64,000 nt of DNA from an uncultured Acetatifactor sp. Lineage in GTDB: Bacteria; Bacillota; Clostridia; Lachnospirales; Lachnospiraceae. Below, piece after piece: positions 1-7,129 of the stretch; within the stretch, counting starts at the first letter, position 1; every line of letters starts with the position of its first letter. The DNA lies in assembly GCA_910578185.1 (NCBI GenBank), contig CAJTPN010000006.1, positions 80,794-144,793 on the forward strand, read 5' to 3'. The notes under the pieces are model-generated. The model searched no databases. It saw only the letters and a program-made list of their open reading frames with translations, and had not been told where the DNA came from. A program made the translations under genes and the position numbers.

Positions 1-38
1 TCACGCTCTCCTGCTGTTTTGTGATTCTTCTAACGAAT

Positions 39-569
39 CTACTTCCCATCGTAGCAGATCGCCGAATCCAAACGATACCCCGCAATCTTTTCACGCCCTT
101 TCAGACCGGCAAGTTCTATCAGCACCACAACCCCCACAACCTTACCGCCCAGTTCTTCCACCAGTTTAATCATGGCCTCGGTGGTACCTCCTGTCGCAAT
201 TAAATCATCTACAATCAACACCTTCTGTCCCGGCTTGATACTGTCCTTGTGCATCTCAATAGTAGCCTTACCGTATTCCAGATCATATGAGACGGAAATT
301 GTCTCCCTGGGAAGCTTTCCTGCCTTCCGAATCAAAACAAAAGGCTTTTTATTATTATAGGCAATGGGGGTTCCAAATATAAATCCTCTTGACTCCGGCC
401 CAGCCACCACATCATATTCCAAATCCCGTATCTTTTCCTGCATGGTATCGACGGCAAGCTGCAGCCCGTCAGCATCCTGCAAAACACTTGTCACATCCCG
501 GAAAATGATTCCCTCCTCGGGAAAATCAGGTATACTCACAACATATTCTTCTAATTTCTTTGCACTCAT
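39..569 (-). CDS. apt: Adenine phosphoribosyltransferase
   Basis: Cytosolic purine salvage enzyme that converts adenine and PRPP to AMP and pyrophosphate. The protein is about 176 aa, the usual family length. The PRPP-binding loop VLIVDDLIATGGT is intact near residues 118-130, and the N-terminal substrate region GPESRGF is present. A GTG twelve bases upstream is in frame, but the ATG at 569 is preferred because AAAGGTG lies nine bases upstream of it. It is the last complete gene at the left edge. An AGGAG followed by GTG at bases 4-2 hints at another minus-strand gene beyond the window, too short to identify. Confidence 0.95.
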   Translation of the reverse strand: MSAKKLEEYVVSIPDFPEEGIIFRDVTSVLQDADGLQLAVDTMQEKIRDLEYDVVAGPESRGFIFGTPIAYNNKKPFVLIRKAGKLPRETISVSYDLEYGKATIEMHKDSIKPGQKVLIVDDLIATGGTTEAMIKLVEELGGKVVGVVVLIELAGLKGREKIAGYRLDSAICYDGK

Positions 570-630
570 CTCTTCCCACACCTTTCTTATGTATCATTAT
601 ATCATCCACTTCCGCCAGGGAACCCACATT

Positions 631-1083
631 TTAAAATTCCGGACAGGAATCCACATTTATGGCCGCATCACACCCGCACCGATCCACAAAATATTTGATA
701 ATATCACTCCGTGTTACAATTCCGATGAACACATTCCTGTCGTCTATAACCGGCACAAAATTCTGGCTTTTGGCACGCTCCAGCAAATGCTCCATGGCCG
801 TGTCAATACATGCGGGTTTTACCTTTCCGCACTGTATGAAGTCCCTCACCGTCATATGCTCCAGTTTTTTCAGCGTAATATCCTCCAAGCTCTGATTGTA
901 TGCAAGAATATTCCAGAGGAAATCTCCCACACTGATAACCCCCACATAACGATCCTCCACATCAATGACGGGGATTGCGCTGAAACCGCTCCTGCGCAGC
1001 TTCTCTAGTCCCTGCCTCAATGTCATATCATCGCGCAAATACGCCACTTCCGACTTTGGCAATAAAAACGATGCTATATTCAC
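631..1083 (-). CDS. Tandem CBS-domain protein
   Basis: A 150-aa protein that is almost entirely two CBS motifs: residues about 15-60 (FSAIPVIDVEDRYVGVIS) and about 75-135 (FVPVIDDRNVFIGIVTRSD). Such stand-alone Bateman modules usually bind adenine nucleotides and regulate a partner, but no partner enzyme is evident here. The start is GTG and overlaps the TGA stop of the upstream DUF308 gene as GTGA, so the two are probably translationally coupled. The upstream gene encodes a membrane protein with a cytosolic acidic tail, which could be the regulated partner (inference). Confidence 0.85.
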   Translation of the reverse strand: MNIASFLLPKSEVAYLRDDMTLRQGLEKLRRSGFSAIPVIDVEDRYVGVISVGDFLWNILAYNQSLEDITLKKLEHMTVRDFIQCGKVKPACIDTAMEHLLERAKSQNFVPVIDDRNVFIGIVTRSDIIKYFVDRCGCDAAINVDSCPEF

Positions 1084-1841
1084 TGCTCTGTTCCCTCGCC
1101 CTTCTCATCTTCCCTGTTTTCGTCAATGCTTTCCACTTTCTCACCCACTTCTTCCGCCGTTTCGCCTTCCTCCGGCTCCTTTTCGGCCTCACTGTCCTGG
1201 GTAGGCTGCGACTTTGAAACCGGCTGTTCTTTTTCGGCGGAAGTCTTCTGATCTGTCACCTCCGCATAAGTACTGTCCACCGCCGTCATCCTTTCATGAT
1301 ATTTTTTGATCTTTCCCGCAAAGTAAAGAATGATAATACCGTCCGTAATACCACTGAAAATCAGGGCACCGCCGATCAGCTGGAAAAAAAGCAGCAGCGA
1401 CTCAAAAGGATTTAACACCAAAACAACGCCAAAAACGACATTAATTGTCGCCAGCACCAGCATCATCACCCAATTACCGTAATCCATCCTTTTCATGTCG
1501 ATCACATCCTGCAGCTTGCGGCAGCCGCTTGCAATCACCAGAATTCCCAATATGATAGGCACCAGTTTAAGCAGTTCTTCCACTTTATATAAGACTACGA
1601 TCCCGATGGCGATACTAACCAGCCCGTACACAAAATCATTGCGATAATAATTCTGGTGCGCATCCCGAAGCAGATAACATATCATGGACACCGCACCCGC
1701 TATAATAAGCAGCGCGCCCAGTAAATATCCCAAAACCGTAAACATAGTCTCCGGAATCACAATGCAGACAACCCCTAACACAATATACAATACCGAAAGT
1801 AAAATCGCATCCCATTTAATCTGTTGTAATATTTTTTTCAT
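1080..1841 (-). CDS. DUF308 (HdeD-like) membrane protein with acidic tail
   Basis: A 253-aa protein. Residues about 10-180 form five to six hydrophobic segments arranged as the short repeats typical of DUF308/HdeD-like proteins (LSVLYIVLGVVCIVI, LLGALLIIAGAVS, LGILVIASG, GGALIFSGITDGIII). Residues about 190-253 are a low-complexity, Glu/Lys/Ser-rich acidic tail, predicted cytoplasmic and disordered. The ATG follows AGGAGG with seven bases spacing. It overlaps the downstream CBS gene by four bases. Function in Firmicutes is unknown; E. coli HdeD is linked to acid resistance. Confidence 0.85.
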   Translation of the reverse strand: MKKILQQIKWDAILLSVLYIVLGVVCIVIPETMFTVLGYLLGALLIIAGAVSMICYLLRDAHQNYYRNDFVYGLVSIAIGIVVLYKVEELLKLVPIILGILVIASGCRKLQDVIDMKRMDYGNWVMMLVLATINVVFGVVLVLNPFESLLLFFQLIGGALIFSGITDGIIILYFAGKIKKYHERMTAVDSTYAEVTDQKTSAEKEQPVSKSQPTQDSEAEKEPEEGETAEEVGEKVESIDENREDEKGEGTEQ

Positions 1842-1992
1842 TATAATACCTCCTGCATATCAAGTTATTTTTACACAATATGCTGTCAATAAGGATTTTG
1901 AAATTTTGTCTCAAACTTCCGGACATGCTGCCCTCGGCAACGCAGACAATCCGTTCAACGCAACAAAAATCGCCTTGCAATTCTTCTGTTAC

Positions 1993-2032
1993 AAAAAAAC
2001 TCTTTCCCAGAAAAGCCTTCCTCGAAAAGAGT
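1993..2032 (-). terminator. Rho-independent terminator of the SEC-C gene
   Basis: On the minus strand ACTCTTT pairs with AAAGAGT and is followed directly by a run of seven T. It lies 26 bases past the stop of the SEC-C gene. Confidence 0.75.
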
Positions 2033-2058
2033 CCTTAATCCGTCGCAACCGCCTTCCG

Positions 2059-2562
2059 TCATTTCCTGCCGCAGCATTTCTTATATTTTTTGCCGCTTCC
2101 GCAGGGACAGGGATCATTGGGATATACCTTTTCCCCCTTTACAATAGTGGTTGAAGACTTTTGTTCCTTGTATAAAGCCTTTCGGGTATCCTCATCAAAA
2201 ATATCGTTCCATTCTTCCAGGTTATACAGCCAGTCAGCATCCACCGCCACCATGTTTTTATAGAGAAGCTCCTTGTCAAAGCCAAGGTTAACCACCGTAT
2301 CCTCCTCCATCTCTTCAATGGGGTTTTTCTCCTTCAGGCTGTCGTTGATCCCGTCAAGAAAACCCGTCATGGTCATGACCGAAACCTGAAATCTATCCGC
2401 CAGCTCCTTCACCGTCCCGCTTACCACTTCATCGGGAGTTTTCAACAGTCTGGCATAAATTTCCTTCTCGTCCAGGAAATACGCATCCCATAACTTCTGC
2501 AGCCTGTCTCTTCCCAATTCCTGATTATAAGCCTGTCCTTTCCACTTTTCCAATAACGCCAT
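2059..2562 (-). CDS. SEC-C metal-binding motif protein
   Basis: A 167-aa protein that ends in a SEC-C zinc motif ([13 protein letters not shown]) like the SecA C-terminus. The first 110 residues are mostly helical and match no domain I recognise. The start at 2562 is preferred over a longer in-frame start because AAAGGTGG lies eight bases upstream and the extension ([12 protein letters not shown] and so on) looks like intergenic sequence. SEC-C binds zinc and often mediates ribosome or SecB-type contacts in other proteins; the role here is unknown. It has its own terminator. Confidence 0.85.
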   Translation of the reverse strand: MALLEKWKGQAYNQELGRDRLQKLWDAYFLDEKEIYARLLKTPDEVVSGTVKELADRFQVSVMTMTGFLDGINDSLKEKNPIEEMEEDTVVNLGFDKELLYKNMVAVDADWLYNLEEWNDIFDEDTRKALYKEQKSSTTIVKGEKVYPNDPCPCGSGKKYKKCCGRK

Positions 2563-2786
2563 CGTATCTACCACCTTTTTCGTATTATTCCTTCCGGCAT
2601 TCCGCCGCTTCTCTTCCGAAGGCAGACGCCCGCTGTTTCTAATAGTATATAACAGAATAAATTTGAACACAACATAAAAATTTTCAAAATTCATGATTTG
2701 CATGTATAAATCTTTTTTTCCGTGCAAAAATAATTACTGTCAAGGAACCCCCTCCTTTGATCTTACAAAAGATAAAAATAATACTT

Positions 2787-2859
2787 AGGTTCCGCGATTC
2801 GGAACCTTATCCTCCCCTTTGATCCCGGGCTTCGCGTTGGTGCAGGTCCGGGATTTTTT
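2787..2859. other. Two hairpins upstream of the His/Cys repeat gene
   Basis: Bases 2787-2807 form a perfect 8-bp hairpin (AGGTTCCG, five-base loop, CGGAACCT). Bases 2822-2854 form ATCCCGG/CCGGGAT followed by a T-run to 2859, a plausible plus-strand terminator. No gene lies upstream on the plus strand, so this could end a short RNA or be a decayed leader. The remaining non-coding sequence from 2563 to 2971 shows only the promoter listed next. Confidence 0.45.
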
Positions 2860-2873
2860 CGCTGTCCGAAATA

Positions 2874-2904
2874 TTGACATTTTCTGTTAAAAAGTTAATA
2901 ATAT
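2874..2904 (+). promoter_or_regulatory. Sigma-A-type promoter of the repeat-protein operon
   Basis: TTGACA at 2874-2879, then an AT-rich -10 (TAATAA at 2896 or TAATAT at 2899) with 16 or 19 bases spacing. It lies about 70 bases before the ATG of the repeat-protein gene and just after the 2859 T-run. Confidence 0.6.
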
Positions 2905-2971
2905 ATGAAAGGATTATGGAAGCTGAATCGTATTATTATTAAAGACACGAAATAATATGGAGGAATCGAAA

Positions 2972-3883
2972 ATGAAAGTAAAAAAAGCAGTTCTGTTTCT
3001 TGCGGCTGTCCTTGCTGTCTCACAAACATCCATAACGGCCATGGCGCACGGACACGGAGGCGGACACGGACACCGCAGGGTATCCACGCCGACTTACAGT
3101 GTATCCACGCCGACTTACAGCGTATGTTCTCAGGCTGACTGTATCGCCACAGGGACGCACAGCCACAACGGCGTTACCTACCTGGCTCACGACCACAGCG
3201 TATGTACCGTAAACGGATGCTTTTCCACCCAGGCCCACTGTCACGATGGCGTAGCCTATCTCCCGCAGCAGCACAGCGTTTGTTCCGTGAGCGGATGTCT
3301 TTCCACCGAGGCCCACTATCATGACGGTGTGGCCTATCTCCCGCAGCAGCACAGTGTTTGTTCCGTGGAAGGCTGCTTCAAGACCGGGGTACACTACCAT
3401 AACGGCGCCGCCTATCTTCCTCAGAAACACAGTGTTTGTACCATAGACGGCTGCCTTGCAACCGAAGCGCACTATCATGATGGGGCGGCTTATCTTCCGC
3501 AATGTTACGGCGTATGTACCGTAGACGGCTGCGACTTAACGGAAGCGCACTACCACGACGGCGTTGCTTACCTTCCTCAGTGCCACGCCGTATGTACCAC
3601 GGATAGCTGCATTTACACGGGAACCCACTGTCATGACGGCGTTGCCTACCTTCCCAGGAGACATGCCGTGTGTGAAATAAACGGATGCGCTGCAACCGAA
3701 GCACACTGCCATGACGGTGTTGCCTACCTTCCCCAGTGTCACTCCGTCTGCGATGTAGAAGGCTGTACCACGCCGGGAGCCCACTGCCACAACGACGCCA
3801 CTTATCTGCCGCAGACTCAAAATGACAGTTACGGCGCCGGCACCTATGGTTCCCATCACAGCGGCAGAAGACATTGTCGTTGA
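2972..3883 (+). CDS. Secreted His/Cys-rich 26-residue repeat protein
   Basis: A 303-aa protein of no family I can name. Residues 1-25 are a signal peptide (VKKAVLFLAAVLAVSQTSITAMA), followed by a His/Gly stretch (HGHGGGHGHRR) and a doubled VSTPTYS. Nine tandem 26-residue repeats follow with the pattern VCxxxGCxxTxAHxHxGxAYLPQxHx. Each has a CxxxxC pair and an HxH, so metal or disulfide chemistry outside the cell is likely (inference). The start at 2972 has GGAGG eight bases upstream; an ATG at 2957 lacks a ribosome site. It is followed after 18 bases by an ECF sigma factor and its anti-sigma factor, whose C-terminus carries a similar HGHGGHGYH tail. Confidence 0.85.
   Translation: MKVKKAVLFLAAVLAVSQTSITAMAHGHGGGHGHRRVSTPTYSVSTPTYSVCSQADCIATGTHSHNGVTYLAHDHSVCTVNGCFSTQAHCHDGVAYLPQQHSVCSVSGCLSTEAHYHDGVAYLPQQHSVCSVEGCFKTGVHYHNGAAYLPQKHSVCTIDGCLATEAHYHDGAAYLPQCYGVCTVDGCDLTEAHYHDGVAYLPQCHAVCTTDSCIYTGTHCHDGVAYLPRRHAVCEINGCAATEAHCHDGVAYLPQCHSVCDVEGCTTPGAHCHNDATYLPQTQNDSYGAGTYGSHHSGRRHCR
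3122..3823 (+). repeat. Nine tandem 78-bp coding repeats
   Basis: Nine in-frame 78-bp units (26 codons) encode the His/Cys repeats. Internal units such as those near 3280 and 3358 share long identical DNA stretches around the YLPQQHSVCSV codons, while the first and last units are the most diverged. This points to recent unequal exchange within the array. Confidence 0.9.
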
Positions 3884-3901
3884 CACCCTCGAATAACTAT
3901 C

Positions 3902-4384
3902 ATGCGTAGCGAAGAAGATGCACGACGGGCCATAGGCCTTTATGCCGATACCGTCCGCCGTATATGTTTTATGCATTTAAAAAAACAGGAAGATGTGGAG
4001 GATGCCTTTCAGGAAATTTTTTTGAAATACATCCTCAATGAGAAAATTTTCGAAAGCCATGCTCATGAAAAGGCATGGCTTATTCGAGTTACGGTCAATG
4101 TGTGCAGGGATATGCTCAAGAGCCCTTTTCGAAAAAGGGTTTGTTCCATTGAAGATATGACCGTTGAGCCTTTTTACATTCAAGAGGAAGAAGGAGAACT
4201 CCTGTCCTGTATAGCGCAGCTGCAGTCAAAATACAGAAATGTTCTTTATCTTTTTTATTATGAAGGGTATTCTGCGGTTGAGATCGCAAATATTATGCAC
4301 AAAAAAGAAAATACAATCTACACATGGTTAAACCGGGCCAGAAAAGCATTAAAAGAAAAACTGGGAGGTGATCCGATTGGATAA
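3902..4384 (+). CDS. ECF-type RNA polymerase sigma factor
   Basis: A 160-aa sigma-70 family protein with region 2 at residues about 15-70 (DVEDAFQEIFLKYI) and region 4 at about 105-155 (YSAVEIANIMHKKENTIYTWLNRARKAL). It should direct RNA polymerase to a small regulon. It starts 18 bases after the repeat-protein stop and no clear Shine-Dalgarno precedes the ATG, so translation may depend on readthrough from the upstream gene. Its stop overlaps the start of the downstream anti-sigma gene, the normal arrangement for a sigma/anti-sigma pair. Confidence 0.9.
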   Translation: MRSEEDARRAIGLYADTVRRICFMHLKKQEDVEDAFQEIFLKYILNEKIFESHAHEKAWLIRVTVNVCRDMLKSPFRKRVCSIEDMTVEPFYIQEEEGELLSCIAQLQSKYRNVLYLFYYEGYSAVEIANIMHKKENTIYTWLNRARKALKEKLGGDPIG

Positions 4385-5126
4385 AATCACATTTAAGGTA
4401 TTCGGCAGAATCCACGCAGAAGATACGCTAAAACAGAAAACCACCCAATATCTTTACTCCGAAATCAGGAAGCGGCAAGTCAAAAGCCACAATAAAAAAT
4501 TGGGATATCTTGTGGCATGGGCCTCCATTTTTGCACTGCTCTTGTGCGGCGGACTGACCGGTAAAATGTATTTCACGCCCACCGCCTATATTGACATCGA
4601 TGTAAATCCATCCATTGCCCTCACCGTAAACCCCTTCGGCCGGGTCATCCGTTACGGTGCGTACAATGATGACGGAACCAGCATCCTCAACCGAACAGAT
4701 ATTTCCTATATCGATTATCGCAAGGCTCTGGAATTGCTGCTTAGCGCTATGGAAGCGGATGGGTATTTCGCACAGGACTACCAACTGTATGTCACGGTAC
4801 AGGCCGGGGAGAACCAGCGGGAAAGCAGCATTCTTTCCGATCTGGAACAAACCATTCAAAGAACCTGTGAAAGCCATCATTACAATCTTTCGGCCCACGT
4901 GTACGCAGTCACGGAGGAAATTAAGCACTGTGCCGCCGACTATCAAATCAGCCCTGCAACCTATCTGGCAATTCAGGAGCTGATGGAAATTGATTCCAAG
5001 ACAACCTTTGAAGAATGCCTGGGACATTCCCTCCACGAATTACATCAACAAATCAACGAAAAATGCCATGAGCAGGACGGGAACGGCAAGACCCACGGAC
5101 ACGGAGGGCATGGCTACCATAATTGA
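4377..5126 (+). CDS. RsgI-like transmembrane anti-sigma factor with His-rich tail
   Basis: A 249-aa single-pass membrane protein. A cytosolic N-terminus of about 40 residues should hold the sigma factor, and a TM helix lies at about 43-62 (LGYLVAWASIFALLLCGGL). Outside lies an RsgI-type domain with YIDIDVNPSI at residues 71-80; in RsgI the Asn-Pro bond of this motif is an autoproteolysis site (established for clostridial RsgI). It lacks the carbohydrate-binding sensor module of classical RsgI and ends instead in a His/Gly tail (HGHGGHGYHN). TTG at 4377 is preferred because GGGAGG lies eight bases upstream; GTG at 4368 is too close to it. The TTG overlaps the sigma stop by eight bases. Confidence 0.85.
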   Translation: MDKITFKVFGRIHAEDTLKQKTTQYLYSEIRKRQVKSHNKKLGYLVAWASIFALLLCGGLTGKMYFTPTAYIDIDVNPSIALTVNPFGRVIRYGAYNDDGTSILNRTDISYIDYRKALELLLSAMEADGYFAQDYQLYVTVQAGENQRESSILSDLEQTIQRTCESHHYNLSAHVYAVTEEIKHCAADYQISPATYLAIQELMEIDSKTTFEECLGHSLHELHQQINEKCHEQDGNGKTHGHGGHGYHN

Positions 5127-5144
5127 CAAAGTACAGCCATGCCC
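5106..5144. terminator. Hairpin between convergent genes
   Basis: GGGCATGGCT at 5106-5115 pairs with AGCCATGCCC at 5135-5144, a ten-base stem spanning the anti-sigma stop and ending just before the AAA+ gene stop. No T-run follows on either strand, so it is a weak terminator candidate. Confidence 0.4.
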
Positions 5145-5146
5145 CT

Positions 5147-6259
5147 TCACTTCTCTCCCTGCCGGATAAAATCCTCCTCCTTTAACAGAGAAAGCGCCTC
5201 CTTATCCGGGTTTTCAATTTGGACGACACGTTTTGCGTGACACATAACCAGATCGTCATAGACATTTCTTGCCATTCGTGCATTTGCAAAATGAGCTTCT
5301 CTCTTTTCCGTTCGGCCAAAAAAATATTCTTTGATCCTGCTTTTCAGAGCATCATCCAGACAATAGTCATTCTTTTTGCACATAACCTCCAGAATTTCTT
5401 CCAGTTCCTCGGCCGAGTAATCATCAAATTCTATAAAGGTGTTAAATCGTGAGCGCAGTCCCGGATTGGCCTCAAAAAAAAGTGCCATGGGTTCCGTATA
5501 TCCCGCCACAATTACCACCAGATCATCCCTGTAATCCTCCAGCGCTTTAGTCAGCTCCGTGAGACACTCCCGCCCGTAGGAATCACTGTGATCATTTTCG
5601 GTTATACTGTAGGCCTCATCAATAAAAAGGACTCCTCCTCTTGCCCTGTCGATCACTTTTTTAACCTTTAACGCCGTCTGCCCCTGATAGCCTGCAATCA
5701 AATCAGTTCTTGAGACTTCTACAAAATGACCTTTTGTCAGGAGCCCTATCTTTTGATACACTCGGCCCACAATGCGCGCAACCGTGGTTTTGCCGGTGCC
5801 GGGATTACCGGTAAACGCAAGATGAAGCGTACTTTTGGCTGTATTCAGTCCCTTTTGTCTCCGCATTTTCTGCACAGTCTGATATGCAATCAGATCACTT
5901 ACTTGCTGTTTCACATTGGAAAGCCCCACAAGCTCGTTTAATTCTGTCAAAAGTTCCTGTAAGCTTCTGGAGTCCTCCACATCCTGTGGCTGGGCATTAC
6001 AAATGCCATAAACCCTCATAAATCCATAATAATCTATCAGACTATCCTTCACGGCTTTCCCGTACTGAATTGTCTCCCTGGAATACAGTTCCTTATTTCC
6101 GGTCAAATCGGATATCTTTTGACATAGTACCCTGGTTGCCTCCTCATCCTGTGTCTCCACAATCGCCTGTGCGCATTTTGTTATCTCTCCGCAGGCCCCT
6201 GCCATGGCATCCAATTTTGAGGAATAATCCAATAAAATTTTTTCATATTTATGATCCAT
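5147..6259 (-). CDS. SpoVK/CbbX-family AAA+ ATPase
   Basis: A 370-aa protein with a helical N-terminus (1-100) and one CbbX/SpoVK-type AAA+ module. Walker A is GNPGTGKTT at 151-159, Walker B LFIDEA at 211-216, the sensor-1 region VVIVAGY follows, and the arginine finger is in NPGLRSRF. CbbX members are hexameric remodelers of a protein partner; the two upstream membrane proteins are the obvious candidates (inference). The ATG overlaps the upstream stop as TAATG, indicating translational coupling. A longer in-frame extension into the upstream gene is rejected for that reason. SpoVK in sporulation is an alternative, but the context is not a sporulation locus. Confidence 0.9.
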   Translation of the reverse strand: MDHKYEKILLDYSSKLDAMAGACGEITKCAQAIVETQDEEATRVLCQKISDLTGNKELYSRETIQYGKAVKDSLIDYYGFMRVYGICNAQPQDVEDSRSLQELLTELNELVGLSNVKQQVSDLIAYQTVQKMRRQKGLNTAKSTLHLAFTGNPGTGKTTVARIVGRVYQKIGLLTKGHFVEVSRTDLIAGYQGQTALKVKKVIDRARGGVLFIDEAYSITENDHSDSYGRECLTELTKALEDYRDDLVVIVAGYTEPMALFFEANPGLRSRFNTFIEFDDYSAEELEEILEVMCKKNDYCLDDALKSRIKEYFFGRTEKREAHFANARMARNVYDDLVMCHAKRVVQIENPDKEALSLLKEEDFIRQGEK

Positions 6260-7005
6260 TACAAAATCCCCAATACATTCATAATCAACTGCAGTACGCT
6301 GAGGCTTATGGCACTGCCCGCCAAAAGATAGGCAAAAGCAACCTTTCTCTTTAACACCATGTATGGATTCACCGACCTGTCTTTCTTTCTGTTGCACATA
6401 TCCTGTTTGGGCGCCTTCGATGATACCGTTTCCACAGATAAATCTTTTTCTCTCCCTGCAGTGTTTCTTTTCTCCAAAAATCCCGAAAGATATTCCACAT
6501 TGTATTTTACATACTCAAATTCCTTATTCAGACGCTTAAGATCCCTCCACATTTCATCGATATCCTTTAAATGATCATACTGATCCACCTGATCTTTAAA
6601 CTGCTCCAGGGCCAAAAGCGTTTTCCTTTGGATCTCTATGGTTTTATTAATCTTTTGCTGGGCCTGACAGGCTTCCTCCGCCGCCTCTTCCGCCGCATAC
6701 AGGGCCACCAGAATCGCCTGTATATAGTCTTTGTCCAAGGAATCCAGGGCGGTATAAACCTGTCCGAACATTTTGACACATTTCATGTGCAGACTGTTAA
6801 AGCCTTCCAGGTACTTTTGAACCTCCAGAATAAAATCATTCATTTCCTTTCCTGTTACCAAATGATCAAATATTGGTATCAGGCCCTCCGAACTCACCTG
6901 ATTAAAATAAATGAACGGCGAAATTTTCTGCGAGAATTCGGCGATCTGCTCTTTTGCATCTTCAAATGTATGCGTATTAATATTCATTCTCATGGTGTCC
7001 TTCAT
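6259..7005 (-). CDS. Coiled-coil protein with C-terminal membrane anchor
   Basis: A 248-aa protein with no recognised domain. Residues about 1-175 are helical and coiled-coil-like, with an Ala/Glu-rich stretch (LYAAEEAAEEACQAQQKI). A charged Ser/Lys-rich linker follows, then a single hydrophobic segment at the extreme C-terminus (AYLLAGSAISLSVLQLIMNV), which gives a tail-anchored topology with a cytosolic coiled coil. The ATG at 7005 has GGAGG four bases upstream. It lies between the 562-aa membrane protein and the AAA+ ATPase and is coupled to the latter, so it may link the ATPase to the membrane. Confidence 0.8.
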   Translation of the reverse strand: MKDTMRMNINTHTFEDAKEQIAEFSQKISPFIYFNQVSSEGLIPIFDHLVTGKEMNDFILEVQKYLEGFNSLHMKCVKMFGQVYTALDSLDKDYIQAILVALYAAEEAAEEACQAQQKINKTIEIQRKTLLALEQFKDQVDQYDHLKDIDEMWRDLKRLNKEFEYVKYNVEYLSGFLEKRNTAGREKDLSVETVSSKAPKQDMCNRKKDRSVNPYMVLKRKVAFAYLLAGSAISLSVLQLIMNVLGIL

Positions 7006-7129
7006 TTGTCCTCCATTCCGGCAGCGCTTTCCCCCATCTCCCCATAGAAAAATTCCCCTCCCACATTGCTTCCCGCTTCTGATGTATCCGGGAAGAATTT
7101 TTACTCCTCATTGGATCAATTTCACCCTT

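Noticed and set aside
1..38. AGGAG followed by a minus-strand GTG at bases 4-2, possibly the start of the next gene after apt.
   Set aside because: Only two to four coding bases are in the window, so no product can be supported.
2563..2727. N-terminal extension of the SEC-C gene.
   Set aside because: The ribosome site at the internal ATG and the AT-rich, non-protein-like extension favour the shorter gene.
3122..3823. CRISPR-like spacing of repeats.
   Set aside because: The repeats are in-frame coding units of 78 bp without spacers.
3020..3976. Several long minus-strand reading frames opposite the His/Cys repeat gene.
   Set aside because: They arise from the repeat structure in other frames; the plus frame has signal peptide, ribosome site and regular motif.
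6260..6397. Longer start for the AAA+ ATPase.
   Set aside because: It would overlap the coiled-coil gene by 139 bases; the TAATG overlap fits the shorter start.
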